64,000 nt of DNA from Pyropia yezoensis (taxonomy: Eukaryota > Rhodophyta > Bangiophyceae > Bangiales > Bangiaceae), in contig CM020618.1 in NCBI GenBank assembly GCA_009829735.1, positions 15,919,346 to 15,983,345 of the forward strand, written 5' to 3'. The position numbers were made by a program, and so were the translations under genes. How positions within the stretch are numbered: position 1 is the stretch's first letter; the number at the start of each line of letters is the position of its first letter. Positions 12,520 to 24,600 of this stretch are shown here, in pieces. The notes under the pieces are model-generated. The model was not told the origin of the DNA and ran no database searches. It saw only the letters and a program-made list of their open reading frames with translations.

Positions 12520-13686
12520 GGCCGCCAGGGGGGGGGGTGGGAGAGGGAGCGTGGGGGGGGGGGGAGGGGGCGGGGCGAGGGGGGAGGGACGGAGGGAGGG
12601 AGGGAGGGGGGGAGAGAGGGAGGAGGGGGACGGCGCCGGTGGGGCGGAAGGGAAGTGTCTGGGGGGGGCGGCTGGTGGGAGGGCGGCTGGCCGGCGGGGG
12701 GGAATGCCCAGAGAAGATGGGGCGGGCGTGAGCGTTTCCGGTCAACGTCCCGGGATGCGTGGCCACCTGTTATGCATATAGCGCGAGACGGCCGGCAGCG
12801 GCGGCGGCGGCGGCGGCGGCGTCGCCACGCAATGGGTTCCTGCGTCCCTGCCCACGCCAGGCGCGCACCACGTCCCATCACGCAGAGCCAGCCCCCGCCT
12901 GTGCCATAGGAGACCACAGGCTGTGGGGGCTGTGGGGGGGGGCCACAAGGGCCACACCACCACCGTGGGCAGCGAGCCCCGCCGGCAGGCAGGACGCGGC
13001 CCGCGGCCGCGGCCGCTGCGTCCGCTCGGCGCGGCGTGAGCCGCGGGTCGGCCTGGGGCGCCAACCCCCTCGGCAACGCCCTCATTCCCGGCCCCCCCCC
13101 CCCCCGGCCCACTCGGGCGGGGGCCGAGGCCCAGACCAGGCGGGCTGCCCCACATGCTGTACTACATACATACATACAGCTGTACCAAGCGACAAGTCCA
13201 GTTAGAGCGTCGGCGCGGCGCGCCGAGGGGGGATGGGCGGAGGTGGCGCGGTCGCTGGACGGCGGGCGCCCGCCCACAAGACGCGCGTAGAAGTGTCGGC
13301 GGGGGGGGTGGGGGGGTGGGGGGGGCCGACGGCCGTGCCAGCACATGCTGGGTTGCCGAGGGGCGAGCCACGACCGTCTGGGGGTGTTGGTCACAGACAA
13401 CGTGTTCCGGCTCGCCCGTGGCTGTCGGTGGGGAGCGAGGTGAAAAAGGGCGCTCCCCCCCCTCACCGCCACCGCTGCGTTCCCGGCTGGCCGCCACGAA
13501 GGCTCGCGATGAGCCTGTGGGCGAGCGGGTTCGGTCGCCCTTGCAGCCGCATTTCGGTCACAAGAAACGCTGTGGCCCATTTCTGCTGGGGAGTACGAAG
13601 GTACAGTACGACAGTCTGACTTATCTTGTCAAGTCGAAAATTGAGCCAGATGGTCATACACGTTGCGTCCGGCCCCGGTGTTTTGG
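12520..13686. other. spacer, no gene recognised
   Basis: GC-rich sequence upstream of the minus-strand methyltransferase-like gene, so its promoter probably lies in the first few hundred bases. Open frames on both strands encode Arg/Pro/Gly-rich peptides without recognisable features. A short TACA repeat lies at about 13163-13182. Confidence 0.5.
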
Positions 13687-14090
13687 TTAGGGACGCTGTT
13701 GAATGTTGATTAGAGCTTCCCGTGGTGCCCAAAAAGTTAAGGTATATTTGAAAGCTCGCCATGTAGGCGGCGGTGCAGAGAGCGGCGTCATCGTGTATGA
13801 CTGACATTATGGGACCTCCAGGAGGAGCACTTTAGGTGGAAACGTCACAGGATGGAGAGGGAACGCTGAGGGGGGTGCCGGGGGGGCGCCAGCTTATGAC
13901 CGGGGTTTGATGGCGGCGTCGGGATGCGGCTTCCTTACGCAGCTCTCGCAGATGACCCCAGGAGAACGACGTGAGAAAAGTGAGTGGGGCGGGGAGGGGG
14001 GGGGGGATGCTTTTCAATGTAGATACATGTGAGGATTTGTGGGGAGCTGCGGTGTGGGGCGTGTCTGCGTGGGTCGCAACCGCCCCGCCT
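13687..14090 (+). repeat. diverged direct duplication, copy 1
   Basis: This roughly 400-bp segment aligns by eye with 14664-15070. Shared blocks run in the same order: a TTAGGGACGC start, GATTAGAGCTTC, GGACCTCCAGGA, GGAGAGGGA, GGAGAACGACG, a G-rich tract, TTCAATGTAGA and TGCGTGGGTCGC. Substitutions and small indels are frequent, so the duplication is old. I recognise no coding content in it. Confidence 0.75.
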
Positions 14091-14663
14091 CCTGTCCCAC
14101 CGGCTGCGCTGGATGAAACCAAACGGAAGGAATACCAGGGCGGTACCGAAAGCGGCGGTTCAGACGCCATCGTGTGCGGCAGGGGCCGTGTCGGGAGCAT
14201 AGGCGGCCGCGGGCCGCAGGCAGCAGGAGCGTCGACGCGGCGGGGCGGCGGCGGCGCTTGCGGGCGTCCTTGCGCCTCTGGCGAGGGGTTGCGGGAGGGG
14301 GGGTGCCTCCCCGCATGCGTGATGCGGGAGGCAACTGGGGTGCCAGTGGATGAAGAGCGCGAGAATGGAACCTGGGCGCTGATGCAAATGGACAGTGAGA
14401 GAGGGGGGGCGGGCGCAGGGGCGTACAGACGGGGGCAGCTAAGGTGGCAAGCCGGTCACGGGAGGCGACTATTCGAAACCTACCCGAGGCCAACATAACA
14501 TGTTGAACACATTGTGTTCAATAAGTCGAGAATATATTTATACTTCAAGTCATTTTGTGCGGTGGTCCAGGTCATGGGGTGAAAGTGTTATCCCAAGGAT
14601 TCTATAGGCTGATGCCCCACGACATGGCTCTGGTGCCATGCACATACGAGATTTGAGCTTTGA

Positions 14664-15070
14664 TTAGGGACGCTTTTGAATTTTGATTAGAGCTTCTCGT
14701 GGCAGATGAAAAGGCTTAATATTTAGATAATTTCTGCTCGCCTTGAATCGATCTGGCATGCGGTGAAGGGCGCAGGTGTCGGACTGACGGTTTTGGACCT
14801 CCAGGAAGACCACTTTAGTGGAGACATACAATGGTGGAGAGGGAGCGCTGAGGGGGTGAGGAGGGGGCACCATCTTCTGAACGGTATATGATGGTGCCGT
14901 CGGCGTGCGGCTTCCTCGGGCAGCTGTCGCAGGTGACTCGAGGAGAACGACGCGAGAAGAGTGAAGGCGAGGGGAGGGGGGGGGGGGTGCTATTCAATGT
15001 AGAAATAGGTGAGCCTTGTGGAGCGGGGGCATGGGGTGTGTTTGCGTGGGTCGCGCCTGTCCCGCCGCCT
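14664..15070 (+). repeat. diverged direct duplication, copy 2
   Basis: This is the second copy, about 978 bases downstream of the first with the same block order. Similarity stops just after TGCGTGGGTCGC. An open frame then runs to a stop at 15256-15258 and ends ...QQLNGRKMLSYGA. That tail looks like a real protein C-terminus but has no start and no clear splice acceptor, so it may be the last exon or a remnant of an unidentified gene. Confidence 0.7.
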
Positions 15071-18000
15071 GGCACACGCTGACGACGCCGCCGTGCTCCG
15101 AGGGCGTCACCTCGGTTATGCCGGGGAAGGTCATCACGGCGAGCCAGGCACAGCTGGATCGCCTCGGCCGCGCACTCCTCGAATCGGGGGTGGTGGTGCT
15201 GACGGAGCGGCCGACGCAGCAGCTCAATGGCCGCAAGATGCTGTCCTACGGCGCGTAGGGCAGGCAGGAATGACTTTTGGGAACAGCTTGGAGGAGGGGG
15301 GAAGGGGGATCGGTGCCATCCAAGGCAGCCGTCGCCATCCACCCGGCAGCCCCTCAACCACCCCGCAACCCTAAATTTAGGCCCCCCCGCCACGGCAGCG
15401 GCTGCCCGCTCCCGCCGACATCAAGCGCCGCTCCCGGCGGCAGCCGGCCGCAGCCGCACCCTCCCCGGCAGCAGCCGCCCCCCCACCCTGGCCGCAACCG
15501 CCAGTATCTACCTCCCCCCGCGGCCCCAGCCGCCCCCTCTCCCCCCAACAGAGATCGATACTAAAGGAGACAGTGCCGTGTAGATAATGAGGGGTGACGT
15601 TCTGTTTCATACTGTAGATAGGTTGGTGTCTAGTTGAGCTGCACAGAAAAAAGAAACTCTTGCTACGTATATGAAATCGACGTTCGCCAAAGCTCCCGCG
15701 TCGCCGATTCCTTATCTGCCCCAACCCCAAACTCCGACAGTCGGCGCCGCGTGAGTGGAGTAACTGCAAAACAGGTGAGTACGGAGGGATGCAACACATC
15801 CTGCAGGTCGCCGTCGTTCCACTATCACGCGTTACACTGGTCGGCAGATCGTACCCGGGATGATTGGTATGCGGAGTGTCAAACGCGACTCCCTCGGTGA
15901 GAGGAGACAGGAAGAAACGCAATATGTAGACGCGCTATTTGATTTCCTCCAAAGCCTTGGACACTTGGCATGCATTCCTCCCAGTTTTTTGTTTTCCTTG
16001 GCTCTGCTTCAGCTATTATTTTTCTGCTGTCTCAGTCCCGCCTGTCAACACTGCTCAAGGACAATAGCCAGAGGGCGTTGTCCCCTCCCCACCCCTTTCC
16101 CATCCCGTGCGCTCGCCCCATATAGCCCTTACCAAGTAACCCCGTTTCTGCTGTTGACCTCTCAGCATCCCCTCTCTCGGTCGCTCACCGCCCTTCCCCG
16201 TCACTGAGGCCGCGAACCCCCCTCCTCCCCTTGGCCGCCCCCTCCCCTCTTCCGCGGCCGCCCTCTCCACCCCAACTTTGCTCACTCTTCCTCACTCGCA
16301 GCGCCCTGGAGTGCAGACCACTGCGTCCCCGCCCACTCGCGGCGGGCGACCTCCAGTACACGCGACGAACACCCCCTTTTCATAGACCTCGTCAGTGCCG
16401 GCCTTGCCCTGCCGTGCCCGTGGGGCGTGGCCTCGGTTTTCTATTTCTTCCTCACGCGCGTTTACACTTGCCGCACTCGTCTGTGCGCGCATGCCACCTC
16501 GCTACTGGAGCCCATCTTACAAGCCCCGCAAGAAAGTATGGCATCACAGGGATGGCGTCGCCTTGACAGTTCGTGCCCACGGACTGCGTTTTCAGTGTCC
16601 GTCGAGGCTGGAAAGAACCAAGCAGACTGCATCTCCCGCGCTAGCCGCGCGCAGCATCTTACCTGGTGTACGTTTGTGGTGCGGCGAGTGTGCACACGTT
16701 CATCCGCCGGCAAGGGCGTATCTCGTCGTCAGAGCCGAGCCGCTTACGTGTGCGGCGACCGTACCACTCGTCTGTATACCAGCTGTGTGCCCCGCTTGCG
16801 AGTACGGCGATCGTTCCACCCGTCTGTGTACATACCAGCTGTGTGCCCGGTCAGTCGCGGAAAGAGGTTGGCAAGCGCTCCGCGCGGGACTACTTGGCCT
16901 TTGCTCGACGACAGGCGTGTTGGCGATGGGGTCGCGATGGCCATGCGCAACGAGGCTGGGGAGTCCTTTGAGCACGCAGGGCAGTCACTGCTGGGCTCGC
17001 CACGCATCACTGCCGAGTGTGTTTCAATTTCAGCACTCTCTTCTCAATTTGCTCGAAAGACGACCACGAGTAGGCCCGCGCTCGCATCGAGGAGGCGCTC
17101 GCGGAGCGTGTGGCCCAGGCCGCTCGGTGACGACTTGCGTGCCGTGTGTCTGGGAGCACACGTGGCGGTTCTACGGGCGGGTGGCGGGCGAGGCGTCCTG
17201 GCCGTTGGGCTGTCTCACGCCCATGGGGGGAACCCTTCGAGGTCGTATGCAGCCGCGGCGTTCATGGGCTCTTCCAGGCCCAGAGCATATCTCTCTACAT
17301 GATTGGTTACTCACTTGGTGAAAGCTGCCTGATGTCTGGCCGCCTGCCAACACGGACACGGGCAAGGGTCGCATCTGCATCAATACAGAATGTTGCGGGG
17401 ACCAGGCCTTTGGTCGGCGAGTGGCAGCCACCAGGAACTTCCTTGGCCGGCAAGCAACGATGTTAAAGAACTGGAAAAATCTGGGTGTGCGGACGCACAG
17501 CGGCTGTAGCATGTTGGCCTCCCCTCCACTGGAAGTCAGTCCGACCGCCGCTTGGGTCGCGCATCGCAAGGCCGCGCAGTGGTGGCGGAATTGAACCATG
17601 TCCGTCGTGTGGCACCCTCTCGCCAGACAATGATTGGGATTGGGCCGTGGGGGGCAGCTCCGAACCGGCGATGTCCAACGCGGTGGCGGAGTGAGTGGAC
17701 GGGAGGCGGCCTCATTTCCACGAGTCGTGGCTCGGCTTCTGGGCAGATACGGCATGACGACGGCAAAAGCCACCCGGGGGGTGCCGTGGCGCACTGTTGC
17801 TGTACCCTCGCCTCCGCATGCGTGCGCGCGGGCAGCCGACCGCGGGGGCTGCCCTGCTGGCAGGGGGCCCGGAGCGTGTGAGACGAAATCTTGATCGACC
17901 AATCTGCGCGCCGGATTTTGATCACCGGCCGGGTCTTAACTCTGGCGGGGTGAGGACGTGGCCCCCGGCCACGCCCCCGGCAACTCCCAGAGAAGAGCGG

Positions 18001-18415
18001 GCGGTTGGGGTGTGTGTGGCACACGGGTGTCTCGTGCGTGGCTTCTTGAAAGCCTCCCCCCCCAACGGTGGACACCGCTTCACGCACACCGCTGGCTCTT
18101 CACCCATCCCCAGACGTGCGCGGATGAGCGCATGGGTGACCCGCCCTCTGGGTGCCACCCATCGTGGCTGCCCACGGTACGGAGCTTTCCACGGTTGTTT
18201 CTGAACGGGTTCGGCCCAACGCGCCGTCGTCGCGGACCCCCCCCCCCCCCCCCCTTGCGCTGATCGACCTCTACGGCTGCGCCCACCCATCGACCACTTC
18301 CTCGTCTACGTGCGGCCCGCCCTTCGAACGGGACTTCTTTGAAGAGGCGGCAGCAGCAGCGGCAGCGGCCGCTGTAGCAGCGGTAGCAGCTGCTGTCGCC
18401 ACCGCCGCTCTCGCC
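15071..18415. other. spacer of lower GC, no gene proven
   Basis: Composition is more balanced than elsewhere. Splice-like signals occur, for example GTGAGT at 15751 and at 15775, and pyrimidine tracts ending in CAG near 16010 and 16036. I could not assemble a protein I believe. Two overlapping frames of about 290-310 codons (16395-17321 and 16427-17302) are open together and look random. A short tandem duplication of a CGTCTGTRTACCAGCTGTGTGCCC-like unit lies at about 16753-16850. The promoter of the gene starting at 18416 must lie at the right end. Confidence 0.4.
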
Positions 18416-20369
18416 ATGGCATCCCTGCGGTCGTTGCTGCAGTACACAGACACGGAGCGGAAGTGGCTGTTAGCAGAGGACGGGGATGTGGAGCGGCACC
18501 TGTCGCCTGCTGGCCTAAGGAACGCGGCTGTATGGCGGACCACAGAGACCTTCTCGGCCGAGCCGTTCACGCAGGGCATGATGGATGCGCCTGATAGTGC
18601 GCTGGGGATGGACCTGGCCTACCTGGTACGTGAAAGTGCGGAGGGGGCAGAGGTGTTCCTTTCATTAGCTGCAATTCTGTTGCGAAGGGTGGACTGTGTG
18701 CGAACGAAATACCCGCTTACTGACTCGTCTCCCCAAGCTTGCTGGTGCTCGTTTATCACTTTCTGTGCTGCGTACCGGGTTGTGACGCCACGCATCTTCT
18801 TCTGCCCAGCTGGTGCCGTTTTCCTGCGTCAATGGCCGTACCATGGGCCACGTGAGCATGGCCACTCGTTTTTGCATATGGTTCGAAGAACCTGAAGCCC
18901 CTCCTGCCGAGCCCCCTCCTCCACCCCCCGCGCCTTCTCCCGCGAAGAGCTCGGCAGCCGCTGCCGCCATCATCGAGCCTCTGGTGGAGGCCGCTGCACC
19001 CGAGACCCGTGCGCTGGCGACTGCCAACCCTATGACTGTAGGCCGCTTTCTCTACGACGAGGATGCCCATGAGATGATTCTACGGTTACACTTCGCTGGC
19101 AACGTGACCATTATGCGGTACAAGGTCCTTCCGTCGACGGGGTTGCGGGAGCGTTCGGTCACCATGTGTATGCCGCCACCCGGGGATGATGGGTCGGGTG
19201 ACGTTCTCCCAGACGTTGTGACATCCCATTTGGATATCCTTGATGTGTGCCATGGTGGGCGCCACGGGCAAGATGAAGCAAGCGGCGGGTGGGGGTCTGG
19301 GGCTGCCTCCGCCCCCCCCTCTGCAGCCCTGTTGGACCCCTCTTCGCCTGGTGCGGCCTTTTCCCCGTCTGCCGTCGCGGTCCGCACCAGCGTGGTAGAC
19401 TTCGAAGGGTTTGGTGCCTCGGTGGCCGCCCGCATGGGTGGCCTTTATCAACCTTGCCTATCGGGCGTCATGTTTGGCACGCCCTTCACGCAAGACGCGG
19501 GTGGGTGGGTGGCCGACGGGTTCGCGTCAGCCCAGTCGTGCCTCCGGCTGTCTTCGGTCGGGGCGGGCGAGCGGCGGTCGACGTTGGAAACGCGCGGCTA
19601 CCATTTCCACCCGACACTCCCATCGCTTCCTCCGGACGCCGTGTCTGCGCTAGAGCAGTCATTTTCAAGGCTGGCCTTCTCGTCGACGCCCACGCAACGA
19701 ATGCCTGGATTGCCAATGATAACAGCTGCAGGGGATGCAAAGCCAGGGAGTGACGGCGACTTGAGCGGTGTCAGCACGGACTCCAAGAACGCGTGGCTCG
19801 CAGCACATCTGGGGGTGGACAAGGGGCTCGCGGGGTATCCAGTGCCGATAGCTGAGCTTCTCCCTACGCCCATGGACGAGCCGCTCCTGGCGGGAGGAGA
19901 CGTCCTTGCCCCCGCAGGTGTGCCCGGTGTTCCTTCATCCTGGGCGGCTGCAGGAGCGCAACCATCAGCGGATGCAGACAAGAGCGAGTCCCTCGATGCG
20001 GCGATCTCGGGCTGGACTCCCGACCAGCGAGAGCTGTTCGAGGCGCTCTACGGCACGGTACCGCCGATATCTTCGTCGCTGCGACGGCAGACAACGGCGA
20101 CGGCGGCGGCGGCAGCAGCGTCGGCTGCGGCGTCAGCGCCCCTTCCGCCCCCGACCCCAGTCGTCGATATCTGGGCTGGCGGCGTGGCTCTGAACGGTGG
20201 CTCGAGTGAAGGGCCCCCTCCTCCCACGTCCACCCCCCCCCACCCTCTTGCCGCCTGTACCATTGCGGAAGTGTCGAACGACGACGCCGACGAGCTTCCG
20301 AGCCCAGAGCAAGTGGAGGGCTTTTCCCGGCTCTTCACCACGACAGACTCCAGCGGGAGCTCAAGCTAG
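18416..20369 (+). CDS. unrecognised two-exon protein, about 589 aa
   Basis: Exon 1 is 18416-18625 (70 codons, MASLRSLLQYTDTERKWLL...). A GTACGT donor starts at 18626, the intron is 184 bases, the acceptor is TCTGCCCAG at 18809, and exon 2 is 18810-20369, joined in phase 0 (AYL|LVPFSCVNGRTMGHVSM). ATG 18416 sits in a CGCCATGGC context and is the first in-frame ATG after an Ala-rich stretch. The amino-terminal half has ordered-looking segments (TRFCIWFEEPEAP, GRFLYDEDAHEMILRLHFAG, NVTIMRYKVLP). Pro/Ala linkers and an acidic/Ser-rich C-terminus ending TTTDSSGSSS follow. I recognise no family, signal peptide or membrane span. The matched splice sites and good coding character argue for a real gene. 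Function is unknown. Confidence 0.65.
18626..18809 (+). other. intron of the unrecognised two-exon gene
   Basis: The boundaries are CTG|GTACGT and TGCCCAG|CTG. Reading through would end the upstream frame at 18895. Splicing joins two long frames in phase 0. The donor is the same GTACGT used by the minus-strand methyltransferase-like gene. Confidence 0.7.
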
Positions 20370-21638
20370 CGAGCACAACCACGCGCGGGCGCGACGGGCA
20401 GCCCGAGGCTCTGAAATGGAGGGACGCGGAGCGCGCATGGGTGGGGGGGAAACGCAGACGGACGGCAGAAGAGGGTGAAAGGAAGGCTGGGGGGGGGGGG
20501 GAAGGGCGCAGCGAACGGGGGACAGGGTCGTGGGGAGCCAGGGGAGCGGTTGCATGTGGGAACAATTGGCCGTGGCGGTCTATGAGCTGCGAGGCCCCGT
20601 TCGGTCGTACGATACGATTCTCGCGAACAGGCGGGTTCTTGTTCCCCTTCCACCTGGCCGGCCGGCCCCCTCCCCTGCACCCTACCGATGCTTTTTCCAC
20701 CCAACCATGGCGTCCAGCCGGTTGCGACCTGCCCCCCCTTGCCACGCCGCTTCGCGCGTCGGCAGTGAGCCACACCGAAGGGTCCGTACAGTCATGTGGG
20801 GCGGCGTTGACGTTGTGCCTTCGCGCCAGAGGAGCCGATCGACCGCCCTCTGCGCATCGTCCGGACACTTAGCCTCCATTCCTGTTGGACTTGCCGATGT
20901 CAGCTGTCGGACTCCACAGATCAATGGATGCCCCCCTGCACACGTTGGGGAGCCCAGGCAGGCTCGGACCGTGAGCCGTCCAATTCCTGCGGCCGACCTA
21001 CACCCCCGCCAGCACACACCATGATGGGCTCTCCATGCTCCCCCCCCCATTCCCGCACGAGAGAGCCGCCCGCCCGGCCACGTCAAGTGACGTTGCTGTG
21101 AGCCTGGCCAGTGGGGAAGGAGGGTCCTTTCCTCCTGCCGCCTCGTCCCGGCCGCGACCAGCGCCCACCCGACCGCCCCGCGACCACGTGGCAACGGCCA
21201 CGCTGCGGCCTCCCGCCCGCCCAACCGCGCGACTGCTTGTGTGGGAGGCCCGCTGCGCGACCACGGCCGCACCTCGCCGGCTGGTAAGCGACGCCGACGG
21301 GACGCCCCGCCGCAGTGCATCACCACTTGTGGGCGGCTCGACGGCGACGGTGCCGCCGTGGCTGTGGCTGTGCCTCCCGACCGCCGCCGCCGCCGCTGCT
21401 GCCGACACAGCTGCTGCCATTGCGACTGGCAGCTGGCAGCTGCGCGGCGTTGCGCGGGACGGCCCGCACTACCCCCACTGTCCTTCCCCTACCTCCCCCT
21501 ACTTCTTTCTCACGGTCTTTCCTCCCTCCCCCACCACGCCTGCCGGGCTATTTCCTCGCCGTCACCCCACGCTGTCCCTCGTCGGGTGGGCACCCCCGCC
21601 CCCTTCCCCCCCGCTCGCCTGCATTCCCTTGCGCGGCG
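20370..21638. other. spacer, presumed promoter region of the repeat protein gene
   Basis: No convincing gene on either strand. The open frames are short and mutually overlapping. The right end, a C-rich stretch just upstream of ATG 21639, is the likely leader of the next gene. Confidence 0.5.
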
Positions 21639-24600
21639 ATGGGGCGCCCCCGCCGTAGGGCGCACGTTGCGGTCACTGCCGCCGCCGCGGCGTGGGCGGT
21701 GGCGGTGGCGTGTGGCCCCACGGGCGGGCCGGTGGTGGTCGCGGCCGCGCCCGTGGCGGCGGCCGCCGGCGCCGCTGCTCCCATCGCGGCAACGGTGGCG
21801 TCGACTGCGGCGGCGGCGGCGTCGCGGTCGCTGTCTTCATCCGCGGCGCGGACGGTGGCAGCAGTTGCGTCGCCGTCGCCGTCCTCATCCCCGACGCGAA
21901 CACCGACCGCCACGCCATCGCCGACGCGGACGCCGACATCCCCGTCGCCTTCCCCGTCATCGTCCCCGTCCCCGTCAGCATCGCCGCTTATGAGTGCGAC
22001 GCCGGCAAGAGGTCTTGCATTGCCGGTCAGCCGGGTGGCCCTCCCCGAGGCAGCCGGGCCAGTGGTGTTGGCGGCGGCGCCTGGTGCGCCTGCTGTGGCG
22101 GATGACCGCACTGCTTCATTGTCGCTGCCGGAACGGGCGGTGTCGGGGGTCGTCGCCCCGGGGGGGGAGGGCGCTGACGCTGCGGCTGCCGTCGATCCGG
22201 CCGCGCGGGCAGTCCCGGCTGTGGCGGATGCGGCGTCGACAGCTGGAAAGCCGGCGGGCAACACGGCTGGAGCTGCTGTCACCGACCCGGCGGCGGCGGC
22301 GGCGGCCTCGGAGACGGCCGTGCTCGTTGGCGAGGCCGCGACGCGGGTCGGTACCGCGGCGGTGGCGCCCGTGGCCGACAGTGGGGGGACGACGGCGGCC
22401 GCCGCCGCGGCTGCGGCGGCTCACGCTGCCCACAATGCCGAGTCCAGCATGGGCATGGGTGGTGGCGCCGGCATGGTCGGCGGCAAGCCACCGGGGGGCC
22501 CTGGCGCGGATGGTGCCACACAGGACGGCGGCGCGTCAGAGTTGCTGCCTGTCTCTCTGCTCGACGCCGAAGCGAATGCTCGCGCGGCGGATGCGCCAGC
22601 CGTGCACGTCGACGACGTCACTGGGGAGGACGCTGCTGCGGAGCTTCCCTCTGTCGTCCTGGACGACGCTGGTGCCGATTCTAGCGCGTCGAAGGATGCT
22701 TCCGCTGCGCTCGTCAGTGACCTGACCGGGGACAACGCTGCTGCGGAGCTTCCCTCTGTCGTCCTGGACGACGCTGGTGCCGATTCTAGCGCGTCGAAGG
22801 ATGCTTCCGCTGCGCTCGTCAGTGACCTGACCGGGGACAACGCTGCTGCGGAGCTTCCCTCTGTCGTCCTGGACGACGCTGGTGCCGATTCTAGCGCGGC
22901 GAAGGATGCTTCCGCTGCGCTTGTCGGTGACCTGACCGGGGACAACGCTGCTGCGGAGCTTCCCTCTGTCGTCCTGGACGACGCTGGTGCCGATTCTAGC
23001 GCGGCGAAGGATGCTTCCGCTGCGCTTGTCGGTGACCTGACCGGGGACAACGCTGCCGCGGAGTTGCCATCTGTGAAAATGGGCGATGCTGATGCCAATG
23101 CGAGCGCGGCGGCTGACGCATCCAAGATGCGCGTCGGTGATATCGCATCGGACAACGCTGCTGCAGACTTGCCAGCCGTCGTTCTGGACGACTTGGAGAA
23201 AGCGAATGCTGCCGCGGCGGATGGTTTAGCTGAGCAGGTCGGCAACCTGACAGCGGACGTCGCTGCTGCAAACCTGCCATCCGTGGTCCTGGACGATAAT
23301 GAAGCGAATTCGATCACTGCAAATGCGTTGAGTATGCCTCTACTACTGGGCGACCCACGAGACGCCGGTGTCTCAGACGCTCCCACCGCGCCCTTGGACG
23401 ACTCTGCAAGGGACGCTCGAACGGAAACTGGGTCCTCTGTGCCTTTGGGCCACCTCGCCGGGGATGCTGGCACTACTGATGTGCCTAAGTTGCCTCTGGA
23501 CGACCGCACCAAGGATGTTGGCGCGGCAGGTGCTCTCACCGTGCCTCCAGGTGACCCATCAAGGGACGTCGATGCGTCTGCGTCTACCGCGCCGCCGCCT
23601 TTTGTTGGCGAAGTGGTTGCCAACGCGTCGGGTTCTGCGGATGAGGTGATGGACGGACCAGATGTGGCGACAGTGAACGGTACAGCTGGTGGTGGGGCGG
23701 TTGCAGGGCTCGCAACAGCCCCTGCCGACGACCTTGACGGAGGCGACGGTGCCACCACATCTGCTAGGCCCTCGTCTGCTGCGTCCGTTCCTCGTATCCT
23801 TGTTGCCGCCTTCTCTGCCGACCGGACCTCCCTGGAACTGTTGGTGGACAACTATGGTGCTTACGATGCAGTGGCAGCAATGGCCGTCTGCCGCGTGGTG
23901 CCCTACGCGGCCGACGGGACGGAGGGCGCGCCGTTTCTTCTGCGCTCATCACCCCGCAGTGATGCAGCTGCGGCAGCTGCCGCATGGAAGGTTGTCGCCG
24001 TTGCCTGTGGGCCGTTGCCGGCGGACCTGGAGCAGGCGGTTGTTTCATGGTCTGCGGACGGGGTGGGGGGCTGGAGCGGTTCTCGCATGGTCGTGTCGCC
24101 GGTTCCAGTGCAGAAGGCCGCCGACGCCGAGGAACGTCTGAACGATCTCGGCCGCGACGTAACTGGTACAGGTGTGGTCCCTGCCATCGACCCGACGGCT
24201 GGCTCTGAGCCGCCACCCGTGGGTCCAGCGACGCAGGCGCCTGCTGAGGCTGCCGACGAGGCAGTATCGACGACTGCGGCTGGGCTGGGCGACGCTGGCA
24301 AACTGCCAGACGGGGATGATGCGTGGGCTGTTTCTGGTGTGGCCGGCGTGCCACCTAGTGCGGGCGACGGGATCGATGCGAGCAACGGCGGTGGTCTTGC
24401 GGCGTCGGCAGCAACAGGCAGTGCCGTCGATGCCGCCGGGGACTCTGGTAGTGACCACCCCAGCGCCCGCGACGCCGACGTCTCGTTGGGGCAACTGCCA
24501 TCGGCTGTCGACTCGATGGACCCCAACCAGCCTGCCGACGGCATTGACTCGCCGACGGGTGTGACGGATGCCGCGGCGGCGGCCGCCGCTGTGTATGCTG

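Noticed and set aside
12000-13580. A minus-strand frame of 526 codons
   Set aside because: It overlaps exon 1 of the methyltransferase-like gene in the wrong frame and is Pro/Arg-rich. No start context or domain.
16395-17321. Overlapping plus-strand frames of 308 and 291 codons
   Set aside because: Two frames are open over the same bases, both peptides look random (Arg/Ser/Cys-rich), and neither has a start context or domain.
17560-17660. A possible tRNA on the minus strand suggested by a GGTTCAATTCC box-B-like string
   Set aside because: The T-stem does not pair and no acceptor stem or box A is found at the right distance.
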